Below are positions 1-10,373 of a stretch of 64,000 nt of DNA, piece by piece. The notes under the pieces are model-generated. The model was not told where the DNA came from. It saw only the letters and a program-made list of their open reading frames with translations, and did no database searches. The DNA lies in contig JAVGWX010000019.1 of NCBI GenBank assembly GCA_036924085.1, positions 17,933,131-17,997,130 on the forward strand, in the 5' to 3' direction. A program made the translations under genes and the position numbers. This DNA is from Ariolimax columbianus (lineage: Eukaryota; Mollusca; Gastropoda; Stylommatophora; Arionidae). Every line of letters starts with the position of its first letter. The first letter of the stretch is position 1.

Positions 1-1287
1 TGGTCTTTACTGGCCTAAGTTGGTGGTCTTTACTGGCCTAAGTTGGTGGTCTTTACTGGCCTAAGTTGGTGGTCTTTACTGGCCTAAGTTGGTGGTCTTT
101 ACTGGCCTAAGTTGGTGGTCTTTACTGGCCTAAGTTGATGGTCTTTAAGTTGGTGGTCTTTACTGGCCTAAGTTGGTGGTCTTTACTGGCCTAAGTTGGT
201 GGTCTTTACTGGCCTAAGTTGGTGGTCTTTACTGGCCTAAGTTGGTGGTCTTTACTGGCCTAAGTTGGTGGTCTTTACTGGCCTAAGTTGGTGGTCTTTA
301 CTGGCCTAAGTTGGTGGTCTTTACTGGCCTAAGTTGATGGTCTTTACTGGCCTAAGTTGATGGTCTTTACTGGTCTAAGTTGATGGTCTTTACTGGTCTA
401 AGTTGGTGGTCTTTACTGGCCTAAGTTGGTGGTCTTTACTGGTCTAAGTTGGTGGTCTTTACTGGCCTAAGTTGATGGTCTTTACTGGTCTAAGTTGGTG
501 GTCTTTACTGGCCTAAGTTGGTGGTCTTTACTGGCCTAAGTTGGTGGTCTTTACTGGCCTAAGTTGGTGGTCTTTACTGGCCTAAGTTGGTGGTCTTTAC
601 TGGCCTAAGTTGGTGGTCTTTACTGGCCTAAGTTGGTGGTCTTTATTGGCCTAAGTTGGTGGTCTTTACTGGTCTAAGTTGGTGGTCTTTACTGGCCTAA
701 GTTGGTGGTCTTTACTGGCCTAAGTTGGTGGTCTTTACTGGCCTAAGTTGATGGTCTTTAAGTTGGTGGTCTTTACTGGCCTAAGTTGGTGGTCTTTACT
801 GGCCTAAGTTGGTGGTCTTTACTGGCCTAAGTTGGTGGTCTTTACTGGCCTAAGTTGGTGGTCTTTACTGGCCTAAGTTGGTGGTCTTTACTGGCCTAAG
901 TTGGTAGTCTTTACTGGCCTAAGTTGGTGGTCTTTACTGGCCTAAGTTGATGGTCTTTACTGGCCTAAGTTGATGGTCTTTACTGGTCTAAGTTGATGGT
1001 CTTTACTGGTCTAAGTTGGTGGTCTTTATTGGCCTAAGTTGGTGGTCTTTACTGGTCTAAGTTGGTGGTCTTTACTGGCCTAAGTTGATGGTCTTTACTG
1101 GTCTAAGTTGGTGGTCTTTACTGGCCTAAGTTGGTGGTCTTTACTGGTCTAAGTTGATGGTCTTTACTGGTCTAAGTTGATGGTCTTTACTGGTCTAAGT
1201 TGATGGTCTTTACTGGTCTAAGTTGATGGTCTTTAAGTTGATGATCTTTAAGTTGATGGTCTTTAAGTTGATGGTCTTTACTGGCCT
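1..1287. repeat. 23-bp satellite array with 613-bp higher-order repeat
   Basis: The unit is 23 bp (core tggtctttactggcctaagt), repeated from the first base of the window, so the array probably continues to the left. Some units are shortened to 15 bp by loss of an 8-bp ctggccta segment. Point variants (gatgg for ggtgg, tggtcta for tggccta) occur in the same order twice: the short unit near 138 recurs near 751, and variant bases at 337, 360 and 383 recur at 950, 973 and 996, all offset by 613 bp. That equals 26 full units plus one 15-bp unit. The last 80 bp hold several 15-bp units, a typical degenerate array edge. No protein-coding reading is suggested. Confidence 0.97.
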
Positions 1288-1299
1288 GAGATAATGGTC

Positions 1300-1475
1300 A
1301 TCTTAACAAAGATTGAGGAAACGAAGAGTAGCCGGAACCAGGTGAACCATACTGGTGGAGACCTGATCTCACGTCATCGTTCGGGCTCCTGGAAAAGGCT
1401 ACTCACAGGAGTCTGGCTAACTAGGTGGGGATCGAAAATGTAATCCCCATAGTAGCCCCCCCCCCCCCCCCCCCC
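1300..1475 (-). repeat. Dispersed repeat 'P' fragment ending in a poly-C tract
   Basis: The segment with ctggctaactaggtggggatcg followed by aatccccatagtag matches the stretch near 31940-31985, which belongs to a dispersed repeat also found at 30836-31004 and 52560-52676. It ends in an uninterrupted run of 20 C (1456-1475). It abuts the satellite to its left. I cannot assign the family to a known class. The poly-C tract is likely polymorphic and prone to sequencing error. Confidence 0.6.
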
Positions 1476-1539
1476 GCCATAGATCATATCTGACTATAAG
1501 ATAATGCGACATTGGAGCAGCAACTCTCTATTGAGTTAT

Positions 1540-1949
1540 TTTTTAGTTGCATGTTCCTTACGGCGTTTTCTTTTCACATCTCTGTGTTGCATGAGCTTAT
1601 TTTCGCCCAGCCTGAGGTGACTCTTCAGGTTGCATCTCCATTTGGATCGGTCTGCAGCTTTGTCTTCTCGGGATGTCAGTGCCTTCATGTCTTGCTTGCA
1701 GGCGTCTTTGAACTTCAGCTGTGGTCGGTCAACTAGTGGTGACTTTAATTTTGAATCTAGAATTGCACTACAGCTAGGAGGACTCCAGTCCACCTTTACA
1801 GCTATGTATCGGTATGTAAGAACGCAGATATCAATCAAGTAATCAATCCAAACCTTTGACCGCCCTGTGGAGCACAAGTTTTCTACATCATATCTTTGTG
1901 CAAACAGCTCAATCTCCGGCCGTGACCTACTTTTTATCAAGTTTACCAC
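1540..1949 (-). mobile_element. LINE ORF2 C-terminal remnant (post-RT tail)
   Basis: The minus-strand frame gives RPQLKFKDACKQDMKAL, then ADRSKWRCNLKSHL, then a basic KRKRRKE end before the stop. This is the standard tail behind the thumb of many invertebrate non-LTR retrotransposon polyproteins: a GRP-like signature, a DRxxWR motif and a lysine/arginine-rich terminus. RT, endonuclease and upstream parts are absent, so this is a 5'-truncated dead copy. A related copy at 9600-10373 carries a minisatellite expansion at the equivalent of the QHRDVKR codons. Clade assignment is not possible from the tail alone. Confidence 0.7.
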
Positions 1950-3540
1950 AAACGTCTTTCTCCACGTTTGCCCTGGTCTGCTCCTACGTTTTCTGAACTG
2001 TCAATTCCAGAACAAGGACTTGTCGGATAATAACTATCCGAGGACTTCCTTAATGTGTGCCGAGCCCAACGTCAGCGCCTTATTATCACATCACGCGCAA
2101 CTGGTCCCTGTTATGGTTCTATATCGGGTGAACATCTGACTAATTAATCTTTTGCTTCTATTCCAGTCAAATCTTCGATCGATATTTCTCAACGATATTA
2201 TCAATTGTCAGCTGCTCAATCGATGGTAGGAAAGCTTCGGGGCAGTTTTTTGTGAATTGTCTGTGGTCTGAAACTATGTCTTGCGCTTTAATTGGATTTA
2301 AGTGAGGACGATTTGCGCTTTCATCCACCCCACTCTCTCGTTTCGAGCTTCCTTGATTCAGTGGAAAAATAATGGAGGTAACGAGGGAACAGTCTGAATT
2401 TTCTCGGTTTTTACTTCAAGACCTACTAGGGCTGGGTAGCTGTCGTTTTGACTAGGCATTTCATTATATTTAGAATTATGCACGAAAGAGCTCTAGCAGC
2501 TGATTCTTTCGATTTTCTACTGCGAAGGGTTCCTTTAGGTGCACAGCTTGAATATAGGACGCCCGAGTCATATCGTCCATCTCCAATAGGACTAGGCATT
2601 ATGTCTCACCGTCTGTTAAGACCAGGCCACTCTTGAGATTTGTGGGAATCAGAAACCCTACAGTTTCACGCTTTTCTTCACCATTTTCTTGTGAGACAAG
2701 TGTTTTTATCATTCCCCTATAGTGATCCCCCAAATACTAACAGCGGACTTCCCTAATGTGTTTGACACAACAAACAGCGCCTCTCATCAATCTTAATGAC
2801 CACTGGACACTGTTCAGTTCTCCTCCGTAAGTCCACATTAGACTCATTAATCTAGGAAAGTATGTTTCGCTGTCTTTCAATTCACACATAGTGTCTCAAC
2901 TATATATGTGAATGTTAGTATCAATATCACACAAGTATGAGTTAATTTCCCGAGGGCACAATACAAACAGAAAATAACCTACGTTACAAACGAAACGTGT
3001 TCGTCAGTAATATTTTACAACACAAAGGATAACAGCCAACAACACTGTACTATGAATACGTTTCTAGGAAGCCACCCTGAGTCAAGCCTAGCTTAATGGA
3101 GACACCGCCACTAGACGATACACCGACTGATACAGTCTAGTGCAGCCGAATAGGAGATGTCTATCAGCGACGACCCGCTTGTGACATTCGTTTCGCGTGT
3201 TATTTTCTTGGAAGAGAACAATCACCAATTATTTATTGGTGTCAGTGCGTGCACTATGAGGATCGTCCGTTTGCTGCACCCGAATGTACTGCCAGATCTC
3301 CTTTTGCCACCTTTGAAGTAAATGGGTTGAAAAGAATAAGGCATATGAAGGTTCATTTCTAATTGGGTGAATGCTTTTTTGATAGGGGTAGAAAAGCAGC
3401 AGGGAAGGGAACTTCCAGCCCACCTTACACAAGGTGTGGCATGTACAATGAAGTCGCTAACATTTCCTATCAGTCGGAAATGTCTGTCCTGAGGCTTAGG
3501 AACATTCATGCATGTCGTGAAATGCGACTAAGAATGTTGT
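1950..3540. other. No gene recognised; weak dispersed-repeat traces
   Basis: All frames are short and show no motif I recognise. Two stretches resemble each other (about 2038-2085 and 2748-2795, both with ggacttcc-taatgtgt followed later by cagcgcct), so an old dispersed repeat is present in two diverged copies. The remainder reads as ordinary unique or highly decayed sequence. Confidence 0.4.
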
Positions 3541-3544
3541 GTAT

Positions 3545-3625
3545 GGGGCTGGCAACATCATTTGGTTGTATACAGACTCTGCGGGGTCTTCTAAACCAGT
3601 ATAAAGACGTTAAGTTAAGTTAAAA
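3545..3625 (+). mobile_element. CR1-like LINE, 3'-terminal fragment
   Basis: The stretch from ttggttgtatacagactctg through cttctaaaccagtataaagacg to the short ttaagttaagttaa end is nearly identical to the 3' ends of the larger copies at 34516-35292 and 58225-58775. Only the 3' untranslated end and tail are retained. A GAA-tailed SINE was inserted directly behind the tail. Confidence 0.75.
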
Positions 3626-3628
3626 GTC

Positions 3629-3992
3629 ATTGTATCTTCTTCTTCGCTTGTTCTTAATCTCCGACTATCAAGTCCTTAAAAGGACTTTGCACGTAGCAGG
3701 ATGGTGTCCGGATAACGAAATGCGTTATGTATGTCGTAGTTTACAGCGTGACTGAGATATTTGCACATTTCGGTCCGACACATCTTACTTCAGCAGGCAT
3801 CTCAGTACCGGGTTATCCTTCCATCGTTGATCCCTTCTCCTCAGCTAGTCTGCCTTGTTGCAGCCTGTTATCCAGGATTACCGCATGGGGGTGTAGAAAG
3901 GTCTTGTCTGCTCTGGTTCGCTGGCTCTGACGCTAGCAGTCAGCTTTGGGTCTGTGACGCCTGCAGCTTATGTAATGCTATGCATCTTGATC
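3629..3992 (-). mobile_element. GAA-tailed SINE-like element (family G), near full length
   Basis: This is the reverse complement of the element bounded by TSDs at 9006-9367. It begins on the plus strand with the tail complement tcttcttcttcgc, runs through cggtccgacacatc and tccaggatta, and ends with gcatcttgatc, the complement of the 5' end. The 8-bp taaaagtc occurs on both sides (3621-3628 and 3993-4000) and is a plausible TSD. The element has no coding capacity and no clear pol III A/B boxes, so it is a SINE-like or other non-autonomous LINE-mobilised element. Confidence 0.8.
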
Positions 3993-4095
3993 TAAAAGTC
4001 GAAAATGACACAATTTTTTGTATGTAGGCTTCCTGCGTGGTAAACGTCCAAAACCAGTGACGGGACAATGCTTCACATATACGAATAGAAAGTCA

Positions 4096-4417
4096 ATTAC
4101 CAGTTGAACCGAAGAGAGCAGGTCGTTGTCTTCAGACTTCGCACTGGCCACAATAGACTGAGGTACCACCGATTCAACAAACTGAAGATAGGTGGTACCG
4201 ACGAATGCCCGTGCGGTACTGGTAAAATGACCGCTGAACATCTGCTGCAGAACTGCCCGACATACGAGGATTAGAGAGAGCAGATGTGGCCATCACCAGT
4301 GGAACTGCAAGACAAGCTCTATGGCAGTGGCGACAGCCTCAGGATGACCGCCGCTTTTTTCGAAAAAATAAAGGTTACTGTCGGACTGCGTACGAAGAAG
4401 AAGAAGAAGAAGAGGAA
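4096..4417 (+). mobile_element. RNase H-type LINE, 5'-truncated 3' end with 13-bp TSD
   Basis: The plus-strand reading contains YQLNRREQVVVF, RTGHNRLRY and a knuckle-like C-x-C-G...H...C motif (ECPCGTGKMTAEHLLQNC). A single-base loss near 4270 shifts the frame; the rest reads in the next frame up to the tail. It ends in (GAA)n. The sequence gaatagaaagtca is found on both sides (4083-4095 and 4418-4430), which marks a target-primed insertion with 5' truncation. The same family occurs at 40419-41126. Confidence 0.88.
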
Positions 4418-4595
4418 GAATAGAAAGTCAGAAATGTGGTGGGCCTCTCATGGCGAAAAGGAGGATGGAAGTGTGGAGGAAAGGAATTTACAATTCAAGA
4501 AAAAAACTGCGATGTGTGTGAAATTCGGCACGACACATCCGGTTTCACCATGCATTTTGAGACCGCGCTTGCCTTCCCCATTCTCTCTGCCACGC

Positions 4596-4657
4596 TACAC
4601 GAATGCAGGCTGTTTCTATGGCCGGCACTTGGGAGTGGAATATGATCTTGGTCAGTC
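4596..4657 (-). repeat. Family G subtype-B terminal fragment
   Basis: The stretch caggctgtttc...ggccggcacttgg...gatcttggtcag is shared with 30270-30325 and about 50670-50735 in the same orientation, and with 54557-54605 inverted. At two of these places it sits at the 5' end of a family G element, so it looks like an alternative 5' region of that family. Only about 60 bp is retained here. Confidence 0.5.
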
Positions 4658-4877
4658 ATAATTCGGTGATACTGACACAAACAGACAGCCACGAGTAGCT
4701 GACTCTTGTCAGCTCATTCACTGCTGCATCTTTGACCCCCTTTATGAAATATCGATTACGAAAGCCCATTTGTATCACGAGGATGAATGAAAATGACCAC
4801 TATATTTTTCTGTATCACATATGGAGCAACTGCATTATTGCTGGTGCTAACAGCTTCATCATATACATATCGCTACA

Positions 4878-5122
4878 GATGGGACGGCGTGGGCTAGTGG
4901 TAAAGTGACGCGGCTTACAGCCCGAAGGTGCTAGGTTCGATCCCCATCACAGCACCGACCATTACTGCGGGGAAGCAAACTCTTAGAAAATAAAGGAGGA
5001 AGCAGGCCCTTATATAAAATGCATGCTGAACTCGGATGTACTGGGCCGAAAGGCGCAAAATAAAAACCACAGTCCAACGCACACCACCTTGAGGATTAGA
5101 GAAATAAGGCGAACGAAAAAAA
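4878..5122 (+). mobile_element. tRNA-derived SINE, family 1 (about 245 bp)
   Basis: The head has a tRNA-like A-box region (gggctagtggtaaagtg) and a B box (aggttcgatcccc), as in pol III promoters of tRNA-derived SINEs. The body runs through aaaatgcatgctgaactcgg to an A-rich end at aaataaggcgaacgaaaaa. Imperfect 11-bp direct repeats flank it (4867-4877 and 5123-5133, one mismatch). Other copies lie at 8385-8530, 45428-45960 and 53885-54005. No acceptor-stem pairing is visible, so it is not a functional tRNA gene. Confidence 0.82.
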
Positions 5123-5429
5123 ATATCCCTACAAAAATAATTACCGGAATAACACACATTAAGTTTTGTCACAGGTATCAGTGCGTGGCTAACTGTACAT
5201 ATGGTCCTATAGAGCGTAATGAGATAACAATAAATAACTTAGTACGAATGTTAATCAAGATAACATTTTTCAAAAAGCTATGTCCTGGTGCTCTAAAAGT
5301 GTCCTCTACTGTGCTCTAACAGAGCCCGTTCACCATGCCCTTGGAGCAAGCAAAATCCTCCAATCAGACGCTGTGCTCTGCTCAAATCACGCGACATCAA
5401 TTTCAACAATGTAGGCCATTCCTCCCACC

Positions 5430-5985
5430 GACACGAGCAAGTCAGGCCCTACCAATATGATCAGGTCAGGCCCCACCAACATGAACAAGCCAGGCCCCAC
5501 CAACATGATCAGGTCAGGCTCCACCAACATGAACAGGCCAGGCCCCACCAACATGATCCGGTCAGACCCCACCAACATCATCAGGTTAGACCCCACCAAC
5601 ATCATCAGGTCAGACCCCACCAACATGATCAGGTCAGACCCCACCAACATCATCAGGTCAGACCCCACCAACATGATCAGGTCAGATCCCACCAACATGA
5701 TTAGGTCAGACCCCACCAACATCATCAAGTCAGACCCCACCAACATCATCAGGTCAGACCCCACCAACATCATCAGGTCAGTCCCCACCAACATGATCAG
5801 GTCAGACCCCACCAACATGATCAGGTAAGACCCCACCAACATCATCAGGTCAGACCCCACCAACATGATCAGGTCAGACCCCACCAACATCATCAGGTCA
5901 GACCCCACCAACATCATCAGGTCAGACCCCACCAACATCATCAGGTCAGGCCCCACAATAAGTTCAGGTCAGACTCCCACCAGCA
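5430..5985. repeat. 24-bp minisatellite
   Basis: The unit is 24 bp (atcaggtcagaccccaccaa plus 4), about 23 copies, alternating catgatc and catcatc variants. Because 24 is a multiple of three, an open frame persists on both strands: an 8-residue repeat GSDLMMLV on the minus strand and DPTNMIRS on the plus strand. The open frame is a by-product of unit length and is not evidence of a protein. Confidence 0.95.
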
Positions 5986-7215
5986 TAAATAAAACAGGCA
6001 TAACCAAAATGATCAAAATAGAACCAACAAATTAGACTTTAGCAATATGAACAAATCAGGTTTCAACAAATTAGACTCAATAAATATGAACACATCAGGA
6101 CCAATAAATCAGACTATCAATAGGAACAATTCAAGCTCAACAAATTAGGCTTAAGCATTATGAACAAATCAGGACTAACAAATTAAACGCATTCAATATG
6201 AACAAACCAAGACAAACAAATTAGACTCCAGAGGACTGAATAAATCAAGACTAACAAATAGACTACCAATTATGAAACAAATTAGTACCAACAAATTAGA
6301 CTCCAGAAGAATGAACAAATCAGGACTAACAAATTAAACGCATTCAATATGAACAAACCAAGACAAACAAATTAGACTCCAGAGGACTGAATAAATCAAG
6401 ACTAACAAATAGACTACCAATTATGAAACAAATTAGTACCAACAAATTAGACTCCAGAAGAATGAACACATCAGGACTAACAAATTAAACGCATTCAATA
6501 TGAACAAACCAAGACAAACAAATTAGACTCCAGAGGAATGAACAAATCAAGACCAACAAATTACACTCAATCAATATGAACAAATTACGACCAAAAAATC
6601 AGACTCAATCAAAATGAACAAATGGGATCAAGATGCTGAGCAGCGCATGAGCTTCAGTGGTCAGCGACCTATAGCTGACTGCTAGCGTCAGGGCCAGCGA
6701 ACCAGAGCTGCCAAGACCCTTCTACACTTCCACGCGGTGATCCTGGATAACAGGCTGCAGCAGGGCAGACTGGCTAAGGAGAAGGGATCGAAGAGGGAAT
6801 GCTAACCCGGTACTCAAAAAATGCTTGCTGAAGTCGGATGTGTTGGACCGAAAGGTGCAAATATCGCAGTCAAGCTGTAAACTACGACACAACGCATTCC
6901 GTTCTTTGGACTACATTCTGCTACTTAAGCCCTTTCAGGATTTGGTAGCGGGAGATTTGGGAACAAACGAATCCAAGCCAAGCCAAAATGAACAAATTAC
7001 GACCAACAAATCAGACTCAATCAATGTGAACAAATTACGACCAACAAAGTAGATTCCGGAAAAATGAACAAATTACGACCAAGAAATTAGACTCCAGAAG
7101 AATTAAAAAATTACGACCAAGAAATTAGACTCCAGAAGAATGAACAAATTATGACAAATAAATTAGACTTCAGTAATATGAACATATTCTGACCAACAAA
7201 TTAGACCCTACAAAT
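5986..7215. repeat. Degenerate minisatellite (aacaaattagac / tgaacaaat), split by a SINE
   Basis: The 24-bp array grades into an AT-rich array of loosely repeated modules, aacaaattagactcc and aatatgaacaaatcagg, with local longer duplications (for example around 6230-6540). The array stops at 6623, is interrupted by a family G element, and resumes at 6984 with the same modules until about 7215. The two halves were one array before insertion. Confidence 0.85.
6624..6983 (+). mobile_element. Family G SINE-like element inserted in a minisatellite
   Basis: It starts gggatcaagatgctgagcag and ends near tttggtagcgggagattt, followed by a diverged tail without clear GAA units. It is highly similar to 9006-9367. 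The 14-bp caaaatgaacaaat is present on both sides (6610-6623 and 6984-6997). The surrounding array contains similar motifs, so the TSD is likely but not unique. No open frame of interest. Confidence 0.85.
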
Positions 7216-7587
7216 ACCTTCAATTTAAGCGCCAAAAAGATGACAAATCTATCCCCTCCAGTGCGCACTAATAGGTCCCGACAGTTGGTAATGTCGTCCT
7301 CCATTTGAACATTCAAGCCCACTGCGTCATACAATGTGAGCGAAACGAGTCACCTCCGTCACGGCTGACACGACTACTCTCAATTAACAGGGTTGGTCGA
7401 CTATGACCTTAGAGATGCCATCTAACGGACACGCCAATACAGTCACTACGAATGTCGTATCGCGCTTGACTGGGGCACAAATCAACCACTTTCCGAGTTG
7501 ATTTCATGACCTCAATAATGACTCCAGCTCTGGTCGACTGATTGTCACAAAGTAAGGATTAAGTTGTCAGCTATTGTTTTGCAAAGT

Positions 7588-7614
7588 TGTGTGTGTGTGT
7601 GTGTGTGTGTGTGT
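7588..7614. repeat. (TG)n microsatellite
   Basis: About 13 uninterrupted TG dinucleotides, followed by tcgggtgtgggagg. A simple, probably polymorphic repeat with no associated gene. Confidence 0.95.
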
Positions 7615-8384
7615 CGGGTGTGGGAGGGCCTGTCCTTCATATTGCACTCTACAAACTACGTCATCGCGACTAACGTCCCGTTTCATAAAGAATGATGGAG
7701 AAGACAAATGATATACATGAAAAGTTATCATAGTTCATAAGTTACACTGTTCTTCGTCAAAGTAGTCAATCTTTCGCGGGTCCCAACCGTGTCTCCAGAC
7801 ATTAGCATTTGTCAGAAAGGGACCAGTGGGTGGATGTATTGCCCATGCCCACTGGAGTCGCCCCAGCGCGGACTTGCTCGCGCTGTAGGGATCTGGACTG
7901 GATCTGAGAAAGACATAGGCCAACGGGACAGTCATGATGAGGGTTGTTAGTTTCACTACTTCTGTCTCGCTGCTGCACCACTCCCTCTACCTCAACCACC
8001 CGACTGTATTCTTGTTAACTTGTTGTCCCTTGAAAAGTGCACTAATTAGCATGTAGGAACGTGGTTTTCATAGATTTTTTTGCATCGTATCTTCATGAAA
8101 AAGTGATTGTAGTATTGACGGCAAGGCGATAGTTGACAAGGTCACAGTGCCTACATCATTACATGACGTAGACGACAAAAACCAGCAGGAACGCACGATA
8201 TGGAGAAATGTAACGTACGAAACAGCTACTACACCGCGTAACGAACAGAAGAGTGATTTTCCGATGCACAAATATATGTCTAATATTGTCATTGCCAATT
8301 CGCTCGATCAAAGAAAACATAACCAAACAATGATTTTGACGTCAACGACTGTACGACGGTTATCAATAAACGGAGGCAAAATAT
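7615..8384. other. No gene recognised
   Basis: The frames here (up to about 76 codons) lack recognisable domains and have no supporting codon pattern. I see no tandem repeat and no match to the other dispersed families. Confidence 0.4.
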
Positions 8385-8530
8385 GTTTTCTTTTTGTTTT
8401 TTGTTTATTTTGCGTTCGCCTTATTTCTCTAATCTCCAATGCGGTATTAGCTGCACAGTGCGGGTTTTTTGGCGCCTGTCGGCCCAGTGCATCCGACTTC
8501 CGCATGCATTTATGTATTTTATTTGATGTA
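8385..8530 (-). mobile_element. tRNA-derived SINE family 1, 3' part
   Basis: The plus strand reads ttttgcgttcgccttatttctc...gcatgcatttatg, the complement of the body and A-rich tail of the 4878-5122 copy. The tRNA-like head is missing, so the copy is 5'-truncated, as expected of a retroposed element. Confidence 0.75.
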
Positions 8531-9005
8531 AGTAAAAGCACAGCACAATGATAAAATGGTGCGTGGAACTTATTTTTATACGATTCGCTATTGGCGACAT
8601 GCTATTAAAAATAGTCATGTGAATTCACACTAGGCAATAGAGGCAGATTGAATTACACAAACAACCGGCCGAAAGGGTTCAGCAGCCAGTTAGGCGCTAG
8701 ACAGGAAACCATCTGAAAAAGATGATATGTAACCACGATCTACAGTTCTACGTGGGATTCCTGAGAAACAAGGACACGCAAGTTCAATTTTTTAGTTAGG
8801 ATATGAAGAAGGTAGCATATGTTACACCAACTAAAGGAGATAGAGGATACAGAAGAGAAATAGCAACGTATATAAAACTATATGGATCGAGACTTGTAGA
8901 GAAATTATGGCGGAAATAGAACGCCAACACAAAGGGTGGATAGCAATGAAAACTATAGCAAAGATTAAGAAAAGAAATCAAGAAGCGGGATTTGAACAGA
9001 TACAA

Positions 9006-9367
9006 GGGATCAAGCTGCTGAGCAGCGCATGAGCTGCAGCGGTCAGCGACCCATAGCTGACTGCTAGCGTCAGGGCCAGCGAACCAGAGCTGCCAAGACC
9101 GTTCTACACCTCCACGCGGTGATTCTGGATAACAGGCTGTAATAGAGCAGACTGGATAAGGAGAAAGGATCGAAGAGGGAATGCTAACCCGGTACTCAAA
9201 AAATGCTTGCTGAAGTCGGATGTGTTGGACCGAAAGGTGCAAATATCGCAATCAAGCTGTAAACTACGACACAACGCATTCCGTTCTCTGGACTACATTC
9301 TGCTACTTAAGCCCTTTCAGGGTTTGGTAGCGGGAGATTGAGAACGAACGAAGAAGAAGAAGAAGGA
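9006..9367 (+). mobile_element. Family G SINE-like element, full length with 12-bp TSD (reference copy)
   Basis: The element is 362 bp, starts gggatcaagctgctgagcag and ends gaacgaacgaagaagaagaa with a (GAA)n tail. Identical 12-bp flanks gaacagatacaa (8994-9005 and 9368-9379) define both ends. The tail plus TSD indicates target-primed reverse transcription. There is no RT and no obvious tRNA, 5S or 7SL head, so the promoter type is unknown. Other copies in the window: 3629-3992, 6624-6983, 20325-20680, 30088-30325, 36582-36934, 41765-41915, 51345-51890 and 54557-54925. Confidence 0.92.
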
Positions 9368-9607
9368 GAACAGATACAAAAAGTAGAACCTTTTGGGAAT
9401 AACATTTAAAACACAATTAAGACTTACCTTGAGAATGATAATCTAAGGCTATTGTATAGCTTTCTATAGTGGCAGTAGTAGCAGTTGGTTTCAGTCATGA
9501 CTGACTATATGACGATATGACTTAAAAAGTAGTATAAAGAATATGTCAAGAATTTAAAATTAAAAAAATTATATATACTTAGCTGTTCTTCTTTCATCTG
9601 TCCTTAC

Positions 9608-10275
9608 GGTGTTGTCGTTTCAGTTATCTGTGTTGTCGTGTCACTTCTTTGTGTTGTGTCACTTCTCTGTGTTGTCGTGTCACTTCTCTGTGTTGTGTCA
9701 CTTCTCTGTGTTGTTTCACTTCTCTGTGTTGTCGTGTCACTTCTCTGTGTTGTGTCACTTCTCTGTGTTGTCGTGTCACTTCTCTGTGTTGTCGTGCCAC
9801 TTCTCTGTGTTGTTGTTTAACTTTTCTGTGTTGTCGTTTCACCTATCTATGTTGTCGTGTCACTTCTCTGTGTTGTGTCACTTCTCTGTGTTGTTGTTTC
9901 ACTTCTCTGTGTTGTTGTTTCACTTCTCTGTGTTGTCGTGTCACTTCTCTGTGTTGTTGTTCCACTTCTCTGTGTTGTCGTGTCACTTCTCTGTGTTGTC
10001 GTGTCACTTCTCTGTGTTGTTGTTTCACTTCTCTGTGTTGTCGTGTCACTTCTCTGTGTTTTCGTGTCACTTCTCTGTGTTGTTGTTTCACTTCTCTGTG
10101 TTGTCGTGTCACCTCTCTGTGTTGTTGTTTCACTTCTCTGTGTTGTCGTGCCACTTCTCTGTGTTGTCGTGTCACTTCTCTGTGTTGTCGTGTCACTTCC
10201 CTGTGTTGTCGTGTCACTTCTCTGTGTTGTCGTGTCACTTCCCTGTGTTTTCGTGTCACTTCTCTGCGTTGCAAG
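9608..10275. repeat. 21/18-bp minisatellite derived from LINE coding sequence
   Basis: Units are 21 bp (cttctctgtgttgtcgtgtc plus a) with several 18-bp variants lacking three bases. All lengths are multiples of three, so both strands stay open for 140-257 codons. The minus-strand product is a REVTRQH heptad array, preceded by a LINE tail (WEDEASDRSKWGCTL, 10276-10373) and closed by a stop right at the array edge. The unit corresponds to the QHRDVKR codons of the unexpanded copy at 1540-1949. Confidence 0.93.
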
Positions 10276-10373
10276 AGCTTCTCTTCATTAGGCGTGATGT
10301 GGTCCTTTAGGGTACATCCCCACTTCGATCGGTCTGAAGCTTCATCTTCCCAGAATGTCAGAATACCTTTCAA
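10276..10373 (-). mobile_element. LINE ORF2 C-terminal remnant feeding into the minisatellite
   Basis: The minus-strand frame reads WEDEASDRSKWGCTLKDHI then EEKLLQRREV, matching the DRSKWRCNLKSHL and ENKLMQHRDV of the 1540-1949 fragment. Its continuation is the tandem array. Together they represent the last codons of a 5'-truncated non-LTR element. Not expected to be functional. Confidence 0.75.

Noticed and set aside
1..1287. CRISPR array
   Set aside because: Units are directly contiguous with no unique spacers, there are no cas genes, and the surroundings are eukaryotic.
5387..5956. GSDLMMLV repeat protein
   Set aside because: A 24-bp tandem repeat with both strands open. No signal peptide or non-repetitive domain.
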